Shown here: piece after piece, positions 17,569 through 30,023 of the stretch
Layout of the letters: each line of letters starts with the position of its first letter
Position numbering within the stretch: position 1 is the first letter of the stretch
Assembly: GCA_023667845.1 (NCBI GenBank)
Contig: JAMPIU010000053.1
Span: 62,001 to 126,000 of the forward strand
DNA: 64,000 bases
Source of the DNA: Dehalobacter sp.
Lineage (GTDB): Bacteria; Bacillota; Desulfitobacteriia; Desulfitobacteriales; Syntrophobotulaceae
Direction of reading: 5' to 3'
Notes under the pieces: model-generated
Database searches by the model: none
What the model saw: only the letters and a program-made list of their open reading frames with translations
Told to the model about the DNA's origin: nothing
Program-made: the position numbers and the translations under genes

Positions 17569-18366
17569 TCACTGAAGATTACTACCTACCTCACACTGAA
17601 GCTGATCCATTCTGAACAATCTGCGGGCATTTTCACTGCTCAGACGGGCTGCTTCCCTGATCTCCATTCCTCTGATTGCCGCAATTCTGGCTAGCACTTT
17701 ACACACATAAGCAGGCTCATTTCGTTTGCCACGATAGGGCTCAGGAGTAAGATACGGACAATCTGTCTCAATTAAGAACCTATCTTCCGGCACTTTCGCC
17801 GCGACTTCAGGGGCATGACGGGCATTTTTAAAAGTAAGCGGTCCTGAAAAAGACAAATAAAAACCCATGGCCAAAAGTTCTTTTGCCATTTCCCAGGAGC
17901 CTGAATAAGAATGAAAAACGCCGCCTGCCTCAGGAAGATGATTTTTAATAATTTGGAGAACATCCGCGTGTGCATCCCGGTTATGAATGATCACCGGTAA
18001 ACCGGCTTCATTGGCCAGTTTTAATTGATGAATAAACCACTTGCGCTGGTCATCCCGTGGCGAAATGTCCCTGTAATAATCCAGACCAATTTCTCCCCAG
18101 GCAACAACTTTCGGGTTCTTCGCCAATCTGAACAACGTTTCCCAGGTTTTATCCGTACAAGTTTCAACATCGTGCGGATGAATGCCTACTGCTGCATAAA
18201 TAAACGGGTATTCTTCAGCCAGCCTCACCGAATCCTGACTTGTCTTTTCGGTAGAGCCGACATTTACAATCGTCGTTACACCAGCTGCGGTAGCTCGGGC
18301 AATGGTCTCATCCCTGTCCGGGCTAAACTGGCTATCCTCTAAATGCGCATGCGTATCCCAGATCAT
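17569..18366 (-). CDS. tatD: TatD family metal-dependent DNase
   Basis: 265 residues, a normal YabD/TatD length. The metal ligands of the TIM-barrel nuclease are in place: DTHAHLED at residues 3-10, GEIGLDYYRD, IIHNRDAH, FHSYSGS and ETDCPYLTPEPYRG. These proteins act as 3'-5' exonuclease or endonuclease in the cytosol. The start overlaps the metG stop by 4 bp (ATGA), so it is translationally coupled to metG, as in Bacillus metS-yabD. Confidence 0.93.
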   Translation of the reverse strand: MIWDTHAHLEDSQFSPDRDETIARATAAGVTTIVNVGSTEKTSQDSVRLAEEYPFIYAAVGIHPHDVETCTDKTWETLFRLAKNPKVVAWGEIGLDYYRDISPRDDQRKWFIHQLKLANEAGLPVIIHNRDAHADVLQIIKNHLPEAGGVFHSYSGSWEMAKELLAMGFYLSFSGPLTFKNARHAPEVAAKVPEDRFLIETDCPYLTPEPYRGKRNEPAYVCKVLARIAAIRGMEIREAARLSSENARRLFRMDQLQCEVGSNLQ

Positions 18367-20360
18367 TTGACCTGAGCCCCTGTCGGAAGATCTTTCTGAA
18401 CATTAAGCACCTCCAGCTCTCCGTCCTGCGACGCTGCCAGAATCATTCCCTGGGACATGATTCCGCGGAGCTTGGCAGGCTTAAGATTCGCAACCAGAAT
18501 AACCTTTTTGCCGACAAGTTCTTCGGGGCTGTAATGCTGGGCAATACCAGATACAATCGTTCTACGCTCCCCACCCATTTCTACTTCCAGTTTTAACAGT
18601 TTGTCGGCTTTTTCTACTTTTTCTGCCTGCAGCACTTTAACAACCCTAAAATCCATTTTGGCAAACTCTTCAATGCTGATTTCTTCCTTGAGCGGAGCCA
18701 TCTCCGCCATGTGCTGCGAATTTTCCGGCTGCGAAGGACTGACTTCTAGATTTACTTCTTGTTGATGGTCTGTATTCCCCTGCACCTGCGTGACACACCT
18801 TTCTATTTCAGAATTGACCTGCTCAAGATATGCGGAGACATCGATTCTCGGGAAAATAGCTTCTCCCTTTCGGATGGCTGTGCCCGGCTGAATAACATTC
18901 CAGCTGTCTGCCTGTTCCCAGTCCTTGAAGAAATCTGTATCTCCCAGGAGGGGTTTGATTTTTCTCGGTACTCCCGGCATAAAGGGGGAGCATAAAATAC
19001 CTAGGATCCTGATGCACTCCATAAATGTATAAAGCACCGTATCCAGCCTGTCCTGATTATCCTCACTTTTTGCCAGATTCCAGGGAGCTGTCTCATCGAC
19101 ATATTTATTGCACCTGCTGACAAACTGCCAGATGACCTCAAGCGCAGCCGCCGTATCACAGGCCAGCATTTTTTCTTCTGTCCCTTGTTTTACCCTGCTG
19201 CTTAAATCTCTGATCTCCCTCTCCAGATCGGTATCTTCTCCGGGTCCTGGGACAATTCCATTCCGGTATTTTACGACCATGGCCAAGGTGCGAGACACAA
19301 AATTTCCAAGATCATTCGCCAGATCACTGTTTAATTTTTCGACCAGATCGTCCTCGGAGAAGGTACCGTCCAACCCATACTGTAGTTCTTTTAACAGGAA
19401 ATACCGAATGGGATCAGCACCATATCTCTGAATCAACTGAAATGAATCCTGAACGTTTCCTCTTGACTTGGATATTTTTCCACCTTCTTTATTTAAGAAC
19501 CATCCGTGGCCAAAAACCTTCTCGGGCAAAGGAAGATCAAGCGCCATCAAAATAATTGGCCAGATAATGGTATGGAAACGGACAATATCTTTGCCAACAA
19601 GATGAACATTGGCCGGCCAGTAAGTTTTGTATTTTTCGCCGTCAGGATAGCCCAGCGCAGAGATATAGTTGATCAGGGCATCGAGCCAGACATAGACCAC
19701 ATGTTTCGGATCAAAAGGGACCTTGATGCCCCACTGGAAGGTCGTACGCGATACACAGAGATCTTCAAGCCCTCCTTCAATAAAGCGGATCATTTCATTT
19801 CTTCTCGAAGCAGGCTGAATAAAATCGGGATGGTCCTGAATATATTGCAGCAGTCTGCCACTGTATTTGGACATCCTGAAAAAGTAACTTTCTTCTTTCA
19901 GAAGTTCCACATGTCTTCCACAATCCGGATTCGGACATTTTCCGTCAACAAGTTTGTTCTCTGTCCAGAAAGTTTCACAAGGTGTACAGTACCAACCTTC
20001 GTATTCAGATTTGTAAATATCGCCCTTTTCATAAAGCCTTGTAAATATTTGCTGTACGACTTTGGCATGCCGTTCTTCTGTTGTTCGAATAAAATCATCA
20101 TTGGAAATGTCAAGCAGTCTCCAGAATTCCTTAAATTTATCGACGATTCCGTCAACATATGTAAGCGGATCCATCCCGGCATTTTCAGCAGTCCGTACAA
20201 TTTTTTGCGCATTCTCATCCGTCCCGGTCAAAAAATAGACATCATCGCCCTTCATTCTTCGCAGACGGGCCATCGCATCCGCCGCAATAGTCGTGTACGC
20301 AGTCCCGATATGAGGACTGGAATTGGGATAATAAATAGGTGTGGTAATATAATATTTCAC
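18363..20360 (-). CDS. metG: Methionyl-tRNA synthetase
   Basis: 665 residues. It has the class I signature at PNSSPHIGTAYTT (HIGH-type), a zinc knuckle CTPC / CPNPDC near residues 125-150 and the KMSKS loop as KISKSRGN near residue 300. An anticodon-binding domain follows, and a C-terminal EMAP/Trbp-like tRNA-binding domain begins near IEEFAKMDFRVVKV. The start is the GTG at 20360 (VKYYITTPIYY), with AAAGGAGG 9 nt upstream. The longer frame from 20393 has no ribosome site. Its own promoter is at 20441-20470. I saw no T-box. Confidence 0.96.
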   Translation of the reverse strand: MKYYITTPIYYPNSSPHIGTAYTTIAADAMARLRRMKGDDVYFLTGTDENAQKIVRTAENAGMDPLTYVDGIVDKFKEFWRLLDISNDDFIRTTEERHAKVVQQIFTRLYEKGDIYKSEYEGWYCTPCETFWTENKLVDGKCPNPDCGRHVELLKEESYFFRMSKYSGRLLQYIQDHPDFIQPASRRNEMIRFIEGGLEDLCVSRTTFQWGIKVPFDPKHVVYVWLDALINYISALGYPDGEKYKTYWPANVHLVGKDIVRFHTIIWPIILMALDLPLPEKVFGHGWFLNKEGGKISKSRGNVQDSFQLIQRYGADPIRYFLLKELQYGLDGTFSEDDLVEKLNSDLANDLGNFVSRTLAMVVKYRNGIVPGPGEDTDLEREIRDLSSRVKQGTEEKMLACDTAAALEVIWQFVSRCNKYVDETAPWNLAKSEDNQDRLDTVLYTFMECIRILGILCSPFMPGVPRKIKPLLGDTDFFKDWEQADSWNVIQPGTAIRKGEAIFPRIDVSAYLEQVNSEIERCVTQVQGNTDHQQEVNLEVSPSQPENSQHMAEMAPLKEEISIEEFAKMDFRVVKVLQAEKVEKADKLLKLEVEMGGERRTIVSGIAQHYSPEELVGKKVILVANLKPAKLRGIMSQGMILAASQDGELEVLNVQKDLPTGAQVK

Positions 20361-20440
20361 AGGAATAGACCTCCTTTTATTTACGGTAGACAATTCGTTA
20401 TCATCAGCAGTTTCAAGGTTTGCTTTGTTTGCATTTTCTT

Positions 20441-20470
20441 AATATAAGAAACTTCAGGAAATACTGTCAA
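20441..20470 (-). promoter_or_regulatory. Promoter of metG-tatD
   Basis: On the - strand, TTGACA (20465-20470), an 18-nt spacer and TATATT (20441-20446), about 80 bp before the metG GTG. Confidence 0.6.
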
Positions 20471-20574
20471 GGCCAATGAGATTGTTTCGACAAATTAAAT
20501 ATTATAATTTTGGATATCATGAATATACTATATATTTTTTGTGATAAAAAAGCGTTTTTAAAACTTTTCGCCTA

Positions 20575-20603
20575 TTGACTTTTTCAGGCATGATTGGTAA
20601 CAT
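20575..20603 (+). promoter_or_regulatory. Promoter of abrB
   Basis: TTGACT (20575-20580), a 17-nt spacer and TAACAT (20598-20603), 45 bp before the chosen abrB start. It is divergent from the metG promoter. Confidence 0.55.
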
Positions 20604-20648
20604 TAGGATGATATATGTCGAAACTTGTTGAGAAAGGGGATGAAAATT

Positions 20649-20915
20649 ATGAAATCCACAGGAATTGTGAGAAAAGTTGATGAATTGGGTCGGGTCGTAT
20701 TACCAATCGAACTTCGCAGAACATTAGGAATTGATGAAAGAGACGCTTTGGAAATATATGTTGACGAAGAAAAAATCATACTTAAAAAGTATGAGCCAGC
20801 TTGCGTCTTCTGTGGCAATGCTTCCAATGTTCAAGTATTCCGCGGGAAGAATGTCTGTCGTGAATGTGCCGCGGCAATGGGGGAAGCTGCTGCTTCAGAA
20901 AATAAAGCCGGTTGA
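20649..20915 (+). CDS. abrB: AbrB-type transition-state regulator
   Basis: 88 residues. The N-terminal swapped-hairpin DNA-binding domain reads MKSTGIVRKVDELGRVVLP. The C-terminal part holds two CxxC-type pairs (CVFC and CREC), which suggests a zinc-binding tail, seen in some clostridial AbrB proteins but not in Bacillus AbrB. The start is the ATG at 20649, with GAAAGGGG 9 nt ahead. The TTG at 20625 and the ATG at 20640 are badly placed. It is divergent to metG and convergent to rsmI, the same placement as Bacillus abrB. It would repress stationary-phase genes. Confidence 0.9.
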   Translation: MKSTGIVRKVDELGRVVLPIELRRTLGIDERDALEIYVDEEKIILKKYEPACVFCGNASNVQVFRGKNVCRECAAAMGEAAASENKAG

Positions 20916-20931
20916 ACATCTGGCTTTCCAG

Positions 20932-20964
20932 ACAGGAGGTAAATAGTTACTTCCTGTTTTTTTT
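20932..20964 (+). terminator. Terminator of abrB
   Basis: ACAGGA-g-GTAA / TTAC-t-TCCTGT hairpin with loop ATAG, followed directly by a run of T. Confidence 0.8.
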
Positions 20965-20974
20965 GTCCATTTTG

Positions 20975-21808
20975 TCACTTCTGATCCAGAAAAGCCTTAT
21001 AAATCATACTTTTACTCATACCATATTTTTTAGCAACCATTTTCATTGCTTCCTTGCGATCTTTGCCGTCTTTTTCAAATTTTCGGAGGTCCTCCATCCA
21101 AAGGGAAGGGTCCCCGGGATCAATGTTTTTTTCTGCAGGTGCCAGAATAATACAGCATTCACCTTTTACTGGTGCAAGCCGGAATTCCTGCAGAAGTTCA
21201 TTTGCGAGACCCCTGTGTACCGTTTGGTGCAGTTTAGTCAGCTCCCTGGCTACTGCAGTCTGACGGTCCCCAAGAATCTCCAGAATGTCTTCCAGCGTTG
21301 CTTTGATCCGGTGAGGTGCCTCATAGAGAATAATGGTGTAAGGAATTTCGGTCATTTTTCTCAGGATTTTTTTGCGCTCTGTTTTTGTTGAAGGCAAAAA
21401 TCCCAGAAAGAGAAAATTCTCCGCCGGCATTCCCGACAGAACAAGTGCTGTTAAAGCAGCATTGGCGCCAGGCAAAACGTCAACACAGATTTTTTCTTCC
21501 TGACAGCGGGCAATAAGTATATGACCGGGATCAGATATCCCGGGCATTCCCGCATCAGAGACCAACGCACCGCTTTTTCCTTCTTTTAAGAAGCGAACAA
21601 TCTCCTCGGCACGCGATTTTTCATTATGGTCATGGTAACTTAAAAGAGGGGTCTTAATCTGATAATGATCAAGAAGTTTTCTCGAATGCCTCGTATCTTC
21701 CGCGGCTATAAAATCGACTGCTTTCAGTGTTTCGAGCACCCGAAGCGTAATATCTCCTAAATTGCCGATTGGGGTGGCACAGACATACAAAATCCCTGTT
21801 TGCGGCAT
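20975..21808 (-). CDS. rsmI: 16S rRNA (cytidine1402-2'-O)-methyltransferase
   Basis: 277 residues, a tetrapyrrole-methylase-fold SAM enzyme. It has GTLYVCATPIGNL-like N-terminal content (here ILYVCATPIGNLGD), AEDTRHSRKLLDHY, SDAGMPGISDPG and LPGANAALTALVLSG. It methylates the ribose of C1402 in 16S rRNA with RsmH. The ribosome site CCGGAGGA lies before the ATG. It follows yabA in the same direction, as in Bacillus (yabC). The Bacillus genes yabB and yazA between them are absent here. Confidence 0.95.
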   Translation of the reverse strand: MPQTGILYVCATPIGNLGDITLRVLETLKAVDFIAAEDTRHSRKLLDHYQIKTPLLSYHDHNEKSRAEEIVRFLKEGKSGALVSDAGMPGISDPGHILIARCQEEKICVDVLPGANAALTALVLSGMPAENFLFLGFLPSTKTERKKILRKMTEIPYTIILYEAPHRIKATLEDILEILGDRQTAVARELTKLHQTVHRGLANELLQEFRLAPVKGECCIILAPAEKNIDPGDPSLWMEDLRKFEKDGKDRKEAMKMVAKKYGMSKSMIYKAFLDQK

Positions 21809-21823
21809 GATATCCTCCGGTCG

Positions 21824-22132
21824 TCAGTCTTTACGAAGAAAAGCATTGCAGAAAAGGCAGCTTCCTTCAACGGGTTCGCCGAAATAAATATGGCAGACAT
21901 GAAAACCTTCCTGATAGAGCTTTTCGAGATTTTCCTGTGCTTCCTTTTGGATTTTGGCTGCATTTTTCTGTACCCTGACCGTATCTGCCTCTGAGACGGC
22001 ACAAAGCTGCCTTTTTAGTTTGACGTTTTCTTCTTCCAGATACTCAACATATTGTCTAAGGCTTTTTACTTCACTTAAAAGCGTTGAGATATTTTCTTCA
22101 ACTTCCGTAATTGCCTGATATAGCTGGCCCAA
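21824..22132 (-). CDS. yabA: Replication initiation control protein YabA
   Basis: 102 residues. The N-terminal half is a coiled coil with heptad-like leucines (ENISTLLSEVKSLRQYVEYLEEE). The C-terminal zinc domain has CHIYFGEP and CLFC, the ligand pattern of YabA. In Bacillus it tethers DnaA and DnaN to limit initiation. It starts 2 bp after ricT ends, inside the holB-ricT-yabA-rsmI operon. Confidence 0.9.
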   Translation of the reverse strand: MGQLYQAITEVEENISTLLSEVKSLRQYVEYLEEENVKLKRQLCAVSEADTVRVQKNAAKIQKEAQENLEKLYQEGFHVCHIYFGEPVEGSCLFCNAFLRKD

Positions 22133-22134
22133 CT

Positions 22135-22887
22135 CTATTCCTCCGCTTCTTCGGCAACAAGTTTGCGCAATTCTTCTTGGCTCTCCTTATCATATACCTC
22201 AGAGAAAATTCGATTCTCTTTGGGTCCCTTATTTAATGTGTTGTGGCATTCATAGCAGCTATTCTCATATTTAAGACAGCACATCAGCCTTCCGCAGATG
22301 CCGGAAATTTTTGTCGGGTTAAGCGAAAGATTCTGATCTTTGGCCATCCGGATCGATACCGGTTCGAAATCTCCCAGGAAAGAGCTGCAGCACAGTTCCC
22401 TGCCACAGGAACCGAGTCCTCCGAGCATCTTCGCCTCATCCCGCACCCCGATCTGTCGAAGTTCTATGCGGGTACGGAATACGGAGGCCAGATCTTTCAC
22501 CAGTTCCCTGAAATCCACCCGGCCTTCGGCTGTAAAAGAAAAAATAATCTTATTGCCATCAAAAGTATATTCTACATCAATCAGTTTCATCGGAAGCTGA
22601 TGGGCATGAATTTTTCTGAGGCATATCTGAAAAGCCTCTTTTTCTTTCTTCTCATTGTTTTGATAGATTTCCTCATCTTCGGGTGTTGCTAAGCGCAGCA
22701 CCTCTTTGAGCGGCGATACCACTTCCTCTTCGGAAATCTCTTTTAATGAAATGACCGCTTTACCGTATTCCATTCCCCGTACCGTCTCCACAATAACACC
22801 GTCGTTCGGCTTTATATCGAGGCTGCCGGGAAGAAAATAATAGATCTTGCCGGCTTTTTTGAAACGAATACCAACAACTTTAGCCAA
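22135..22887 (-). CDS. ricT: PSP1 domain protein RicT (YaaT)
   Basis: 250 residues of the PSP1 family. Six or more clustered cysteines in CGRELCCSSF, GICGRLMCCLKYE and SCYECH match the sites that hold [4Fe-4S] clusters in the Bacillus RicAFT complex, a factor for RNase Y-dependent mRNA processing and for the sporulation phosphorelay. Its start overlaps the holB end by 8 bp. RicA and RicF are not in the window. Confidence 0.92.
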   Translation of the reverse strand: MAKVVGIRFKKAGKIYYFLPGSLDIKPNDGVIVETVRGMEYGKAVISLKEISEEEVVSPLKEVLRLATPEDEEIYQNNEKKEKEAFQICLRKIHAHQLPMKLIDVEYTFDGNKIIFSFTAEGRVDFRELVKDLASVFRTRIELRQIGVRDEAKMLGGLGSCGRELCCSSFLGDFEPVSIRMAKDQNLSLNPTKISGICGRLMCCLKYENSCYECHNTLNKGPKENRIFSEVYDKESQEELRKLVAEEAEE

Positions 22888-23725
22888 TATCGGTTCCTCC
22901 CAATTTCAAATGTTTTAGGGCCAGTACTTCCAGCGCCAGCCTGTGATTAACCTGTCTGCGGACGGCTTCTGTCATTTGTGTAATTTCTTTAAGAACCTGA
23001 GGTGACTGCTGCCCTTTAATCACCATTTCTTTCAGGACAACAGCCAGGACCTGCAGAAGAAGCTGGCCTTCTTCTCTTTCCATCGGAAAAAGCGCAAACA
23101 TTTTCAGGAAATCTTTTTTTTCGATGGCCTCCAGATAGTTTCCCGACAGGCTCTTGATCCGGCTTAGACCAACCTCCTGGATTTTCCTTGCCAGATCTGG
23201 ATCTCCGCCGCTAAGCCGGAAAGCATCCGTCTCCTCCAGCCAATCGCTTTCTGCCGGTGAAGAGAAATAGACTTCCTGAGCACGGCTCCTTAAGGTATTA
23301 ATAATTCCCTCGGCATTTCCTGCACTTAAGACAATTAACGTATGATCTGGTGGCTCCTCGGCCAATTTAAGCAACGCATTCGCAGCAGGGAGCGTAAGCT
23401 TGTCTGCCTGGTCAACCAAACATATCCGGAATTTCCCTTCATAGGTCTTACGATATAGTTTCCCCTGAATCTGAATAATCTGTTCGATGCCAATCGATGT
23501 CTTTTGCGGCCTGATCATATGAAAATCAGGGTGATTGCCGGATAACATTTTTCTACAATCCGGACACTCCCTGCAGGGTTTGTTTTCTTTTCTACAGTTT
23601 AACATGAGAGCAAGATCTCGAACAGCCCTTTCTCTTTCGATCATCCCGCTACCGTGAAATAAGAGAAAATGGGCCAGTTTTCCTTCAAGCGCTGCTTTTG
23701 TTAATAATGTATAATTGATCCCCAT
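22880..23725 (-). CDS. holB: DNA polymerase III delta' subunit
   Basis: 281 residues. It has the clamp-loader fold with the zinc module CRKENKPC-RECPDC near residues 50-62, then KLTLPAANALLKLAEEPP and the SRAQEV segment. As usual for delta', the P-loop is degenerate (FHGSG). I start it at the ATG at 23725 because AAGGTGG lies 8 nt before it. An upstream GTG at 23737 overlaps that site. It directly follows the PLP decarboxylase gene, whereas Bacillus has tmk, yaaQ and yaaR between them. Confidence 0.93.
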   Translation of the reverse strand: MGINYTLLTKAALEGKLAHFLLFHGSGMIERERAVRDLALMLNCRKENKPCRECPDCRKMLSGNHPDFHMIRPQKTSIGIEQIIQIQGKLYRKTYEGKFRICLVDQADKLTLPAANALLKLAEEPPDHTLIVLSAGNAEGIINTLRSRAQEVYFSSPAESDWLEETDAFRLSGGDPDLARKIQEVGLSRIKSLSGNYLEAIEKKDFLKMFALFPMEREEGQLLLQVLAVVLKEMVIKGQQSPQVLKEITQMTEAVRRQVNHRLALEVLALKHLKLGGTDIG

Positions 23726-23738
23726 GATCCTATCCACC

Positions 23739-25184
23739 TTAAATATTCACTGCGAGAATTTCTCCGCGTTCCGAACCATCCCACCCCTGCCAATTATACT
23801 CCCTGGCCCTGTTCAGATATTCCAACACATAAGAGGTGATCTCTTCTCCTCCTGCAATAAGCGGGATGCCGGGGGGATAAATCGAAATAGTTTCTCCGGA
23901 AATTAAACCAAGGGCATCCTTTAGTTTCACCGGTTTCTTGGCTGCCAGCCATGCTTCCCTCGGTGTCAAATGCATCGGAGGGATAAGCAGAGTGGAGCCT
24001 GATCTGGCAGAATTCTGAGATTGATCCGTTCTTCGCTCCTTTTGCTGTCCTGCCGGCCGACGGTACTTGCCCACCAGGTATTCTAGCGCCTTCGTCAAAT
24101 GACGTACGTCCTCGGGCCTGCTGCCTGCGCCGAGCATAAAAAGAATATTTTCTTTGTCCCATAATTCAGGCTCAATCTGGAATACCTTTCTTAAAAAATC
24201 TACAGCTTCAAACGCAGTCAAGCCCAAACCCGAAACATTGATCAGAATTTTGGACCAATCAACATCATAAATACCATATTTCCCGGAGTCCTTACCTGTA
24301 AGTATCCGAAAAGGTCCCTCCAGTTTTCGGTGCAGCAGACATACTTCCACGTAAAGATCCTGCCAGATCTGTGTCTGTGTTAATCCTTCAAGCGCCGTTT
24401 CCAGAGAAGCCATCAAAAGATAGCTCGGACTGGAAGTCTGCAGAAATTCCAATGATTTTTTTAGGGACGTGCGGTCAACTCTGCTGCCCTGTACATGGAG
24501 CATCCCGGCCTGAGTGAGCGCCGCGAGGGTCTTATGGGAACTATGGAGTACCAGGTCTGCTCCTTCGGCTACGGCACCGGCAGGGAACAGCTCTCCCTGC
24601 AAATGGGAGCCATGGGCTTGATCCACCAGGATCGGAACAAACGGAGCATTCCCGTCCCTTTGCTTGATGATTGTTTTGAGATCTGTGACCGTTCCGTAAT
24701 AACTTGGACTCGTCAGATGCAGTGCCCCAATTCCTGCCAGATCGTCGGAATATTCTGCCGCATCCATTCCTAGAGCCAAATGAAAATCCGGATGAATAAT
24801 CGGAGCAATATATTCGGGAACAACCCCCGACAGAATCAAGGCACCAAAAACGGATCGGTGTGCCCTGCGGTCAATTCGGACTTTTCTGTCTGTCAGCCGC
24901 GTGCCGGCCATCAGCGCGGCAAACATAGACTGGTTACCCGCAGTACCTCCGTTAATCAGAAAAAAGGTCTCTTCCGATCCATAAGCTTCCGCAGCTTTTT
25001 TCTGTGCTTCAGCGATAATCCCATGTGGATGGTGGAGCATATCCAACCCTGGAAGTTCCGTTAAATCATAATCCGGAAACATCATTCCGGACAGTAGTTC
25101 CTTACTGCCTTTATGACCAGGCGTATGAAACGAAATCATACCCTGCCCACAGTAGTCATCAAGTCCTTTTCTCAGTGAATCCAC
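23739..25184 (-). CDS. Orn/Lys/Arg decarboxylase family PLP enzyme (YaaO-like)
   Basis: 481 residues of the fold-type I basic amino-acid decarboxylases. It has the family opening SFHTPGHKGS near residue 19, GSEETFFLINGGTAGN, VDQAHGSHLQG, and the PLP lysine in SSHKTLAALTQAGML. The substrate (Arg, Lys or Orn) cannot be decided. I chose the GTG at 25184 since GGGGAGG lies 6 nt upstream, while the ATG at 25211 has no site and would place that motif inside the gene. It takes the position of Bacillus yaaO, next to csfB and holB. Confidence 0.88.
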   Translation of the reverse strand: MDSLRKGLDDYCGQGMISFHTPGHKGSKELLSGMMFPDYDLTELPGLDMLHHPHGIIAEAQKKAAEAYGSEETFFLINGGTAGNQSMFAALMAGTRLTDRKVRIDRRAHRSVFGALILSGVVPEYIAPIIHPDFHLALGMDAAEYSDDLAGIGALHLTSPSYYGTVTDLKTIIKQRDGNAPFVPILVDQAHGSHLQGELFPAGAVAEGADLVLHSSHKTLAALTQAGMLHVQGSRVDRTSLKKSLEFLQTSSPSYLLMASLETALEGLTQTQIWQDLYVEVCLLHRKLEGPFRILTGKDSGKYGIYDVDWSKILINVSGLGLTAFEAVDFLRKVFQIEPELWDKENILFMLGAGSRPEDVRHLTKALEYLVGKYRRPAGQQKERRTDQSQNSARSGSTLLIPPMHLTPREAWLAAKKPVKLKDALGLISGETISIYPPGIPLIAGGEEITSYVLEYLNRAREYNWQGWDGSERGEILAVNI

Positions 25185-25250
25185 CGGGTTCCTCCCCACA
25201 ATAGGTATCATTTTATTTTAGCATATTTTCACTTGTATTTCACCTTTGTT

Positions 25251-25472
25251 TTAGCGATTTGACTGTCCACATATGTAATCAGCAGACTGTCCGTATAGGA
25301 CTTTCCGTATAAGCAGTAAATTCTCCTGATACGTTGGGGTCCGGACATCGGCTGTCATAATTTGTTCTTCACAAGCTGAGCAAATAAACTTTCCGGCAAG
25401 GCGAAGCCCGTCATACAGACCATTTAAGGGAGTATTCCGGCACAGTGAACAACGTGGATAAATATTATGCAT
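25251..25472 (-). CDS. csfB: Anti-sigma factor Gin (CsfB)
   Basis: 73 residues with two CxxC pairs (CSLC at about residues 8-11 and CSAC at about 31-34), the zinc-binding layout of Gin/CsfB. Gin inhibits sigma-G (and sigma-E) to time forespore gene expression. Its place just before the yaaO-like gene matches Bacillus csfB. GAAAGGA precedes the ATG. It suggests that the organism has, or recently had, a sporulation program. Confidence 0.85.
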   Translation of the reverse strand: MHNIYPRCSLCRNTPLNGLYDGLRLAGKFICSACEEQIMTADVRTPTYQENLLLIRKVLYGQSADYICGQSNR

Positions 25473-25517
25473 TGAGACTCATTCCTTTCGGTTAACCAAA
25501 ATGCTTACTGTTTATTT

Positions 25518-25652
25518 AGTACCTTGTCAACCCTAAAATTATTATATAATGGGATCAGATTTTTTTAAGGCAAGTAGCTGCAAGACACGCAGTATTAAAA
25601 GAAATCTGCCACCAGGATATTATAAGATCTAGGGTTGATATGGTACTTGATG
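25518..25652. repeat. Dispersed repeat, copy A
   Basis: About 130 bp. The ends are inverted (ACCTTGTCAACCCTA against TAGGGTTGATATGGT) and the core contains GGCAAGTAGCTGCAAGAC. The same arrangement of blocks recurs at 47411-47556 (copy B). It lies in the 319-bp gap between csfB and PFOR. It could be a MITE-like or structured-RNA repeat, and I do not recognise a named family. Confidence 0.6.
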
Positions 25653-25712
25653 CTTATAGTATATTCTTCCCTTAAAAAAGAGTTATTAGTACCCTTTTGC
25701 CGGATATGGAAA

Positions 25713-25763
25713 CTAAAAAAAGAGGCTGCCGCGGCAAATGTTCATCATCTGCCTGCAGCAGCT
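25713..25763 (-). terminator. Terminator of the PFOR gene
   Basis: On the - strand, GCTGCTGCAGGCA pairs with TGCCGCGGCAGCC (one central mismatch region), followed by CTCTTTTTTT. Confidence 0.8.
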
Positions 25764-25791
25764 TCATTGTTTGTTCTCCAATTTTGCAGTG

Positions 25792-29623
<3,832 letters not shown>

Positions 29624-29878
29624 TTATATTCCTATTAATTGCAGAACAGCAAGCACAATTACCCCAGGAAATCCAAGTATCGCGACAACACTCACGGTAA
29701 AAATATTAATCGGGATCTCAAATGAAAAAATGCTTAACAGCAAATCCACGACCCATAAACCGACAATTCCGCCAAGGATGTGAATGAAGAGCTTAATCAG
29801 TTTATTGGGTTTTCTTAATGAGGCCACGGTCACCAATATTAATAGGACAATAAACAACCCTAAAAAAACGAACGTCAT
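29624..29878 (-). CDS. bofA: BofA family pro-sigma-K processing inhibitor
   Basis: 84 residues, nearly all hydrophobic. It has a first membrane segment FVFLGLFIVLLILVTV, the conserved middle stretch NKLIKLFIHILGGIVGLW, and a C-terminal segment ending in GFPGVIVLAVLQ. In Bacillus BofA holds the SpoIVFB protease inactive in the outer forespore membrane. The start at 29878 follows GGGAGGA. The longer frame to 29992 has no site. It lies downstream of recR as in Bacillus. Confidence 0.85.
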   Translation of the reverse strand: MTFVFLGLFIVLLILVTVASLRKPNKLIKLFIHILGGIVGLWVVDLLLSIFSFEIPINIFTVSVVAILGFPGVIVLAVLQLIGI

Positions 29879-30023
29879 GATGATGATTCCTCCCGCCGTA
29901 TATCCTGTTATCAGGCTATGCCGACAGTGGACAAGATAGAACCAAAATAGCAAAGGGAGTATCCCAAATTCAGATACTCCCACAATGATCAATACAATCT
30001 AAAAATACGGACCGACATCTGAT

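Noticed and set aside
17503-17694. Open frame on + strand overlapping tatD
   Set aside because: Overlaps a well-supported gene on the opposite strand.
20361-20480. T-box leader before metG
   Set aside because: The leader is short (about 80 bp) and no T-box sequence is seen.
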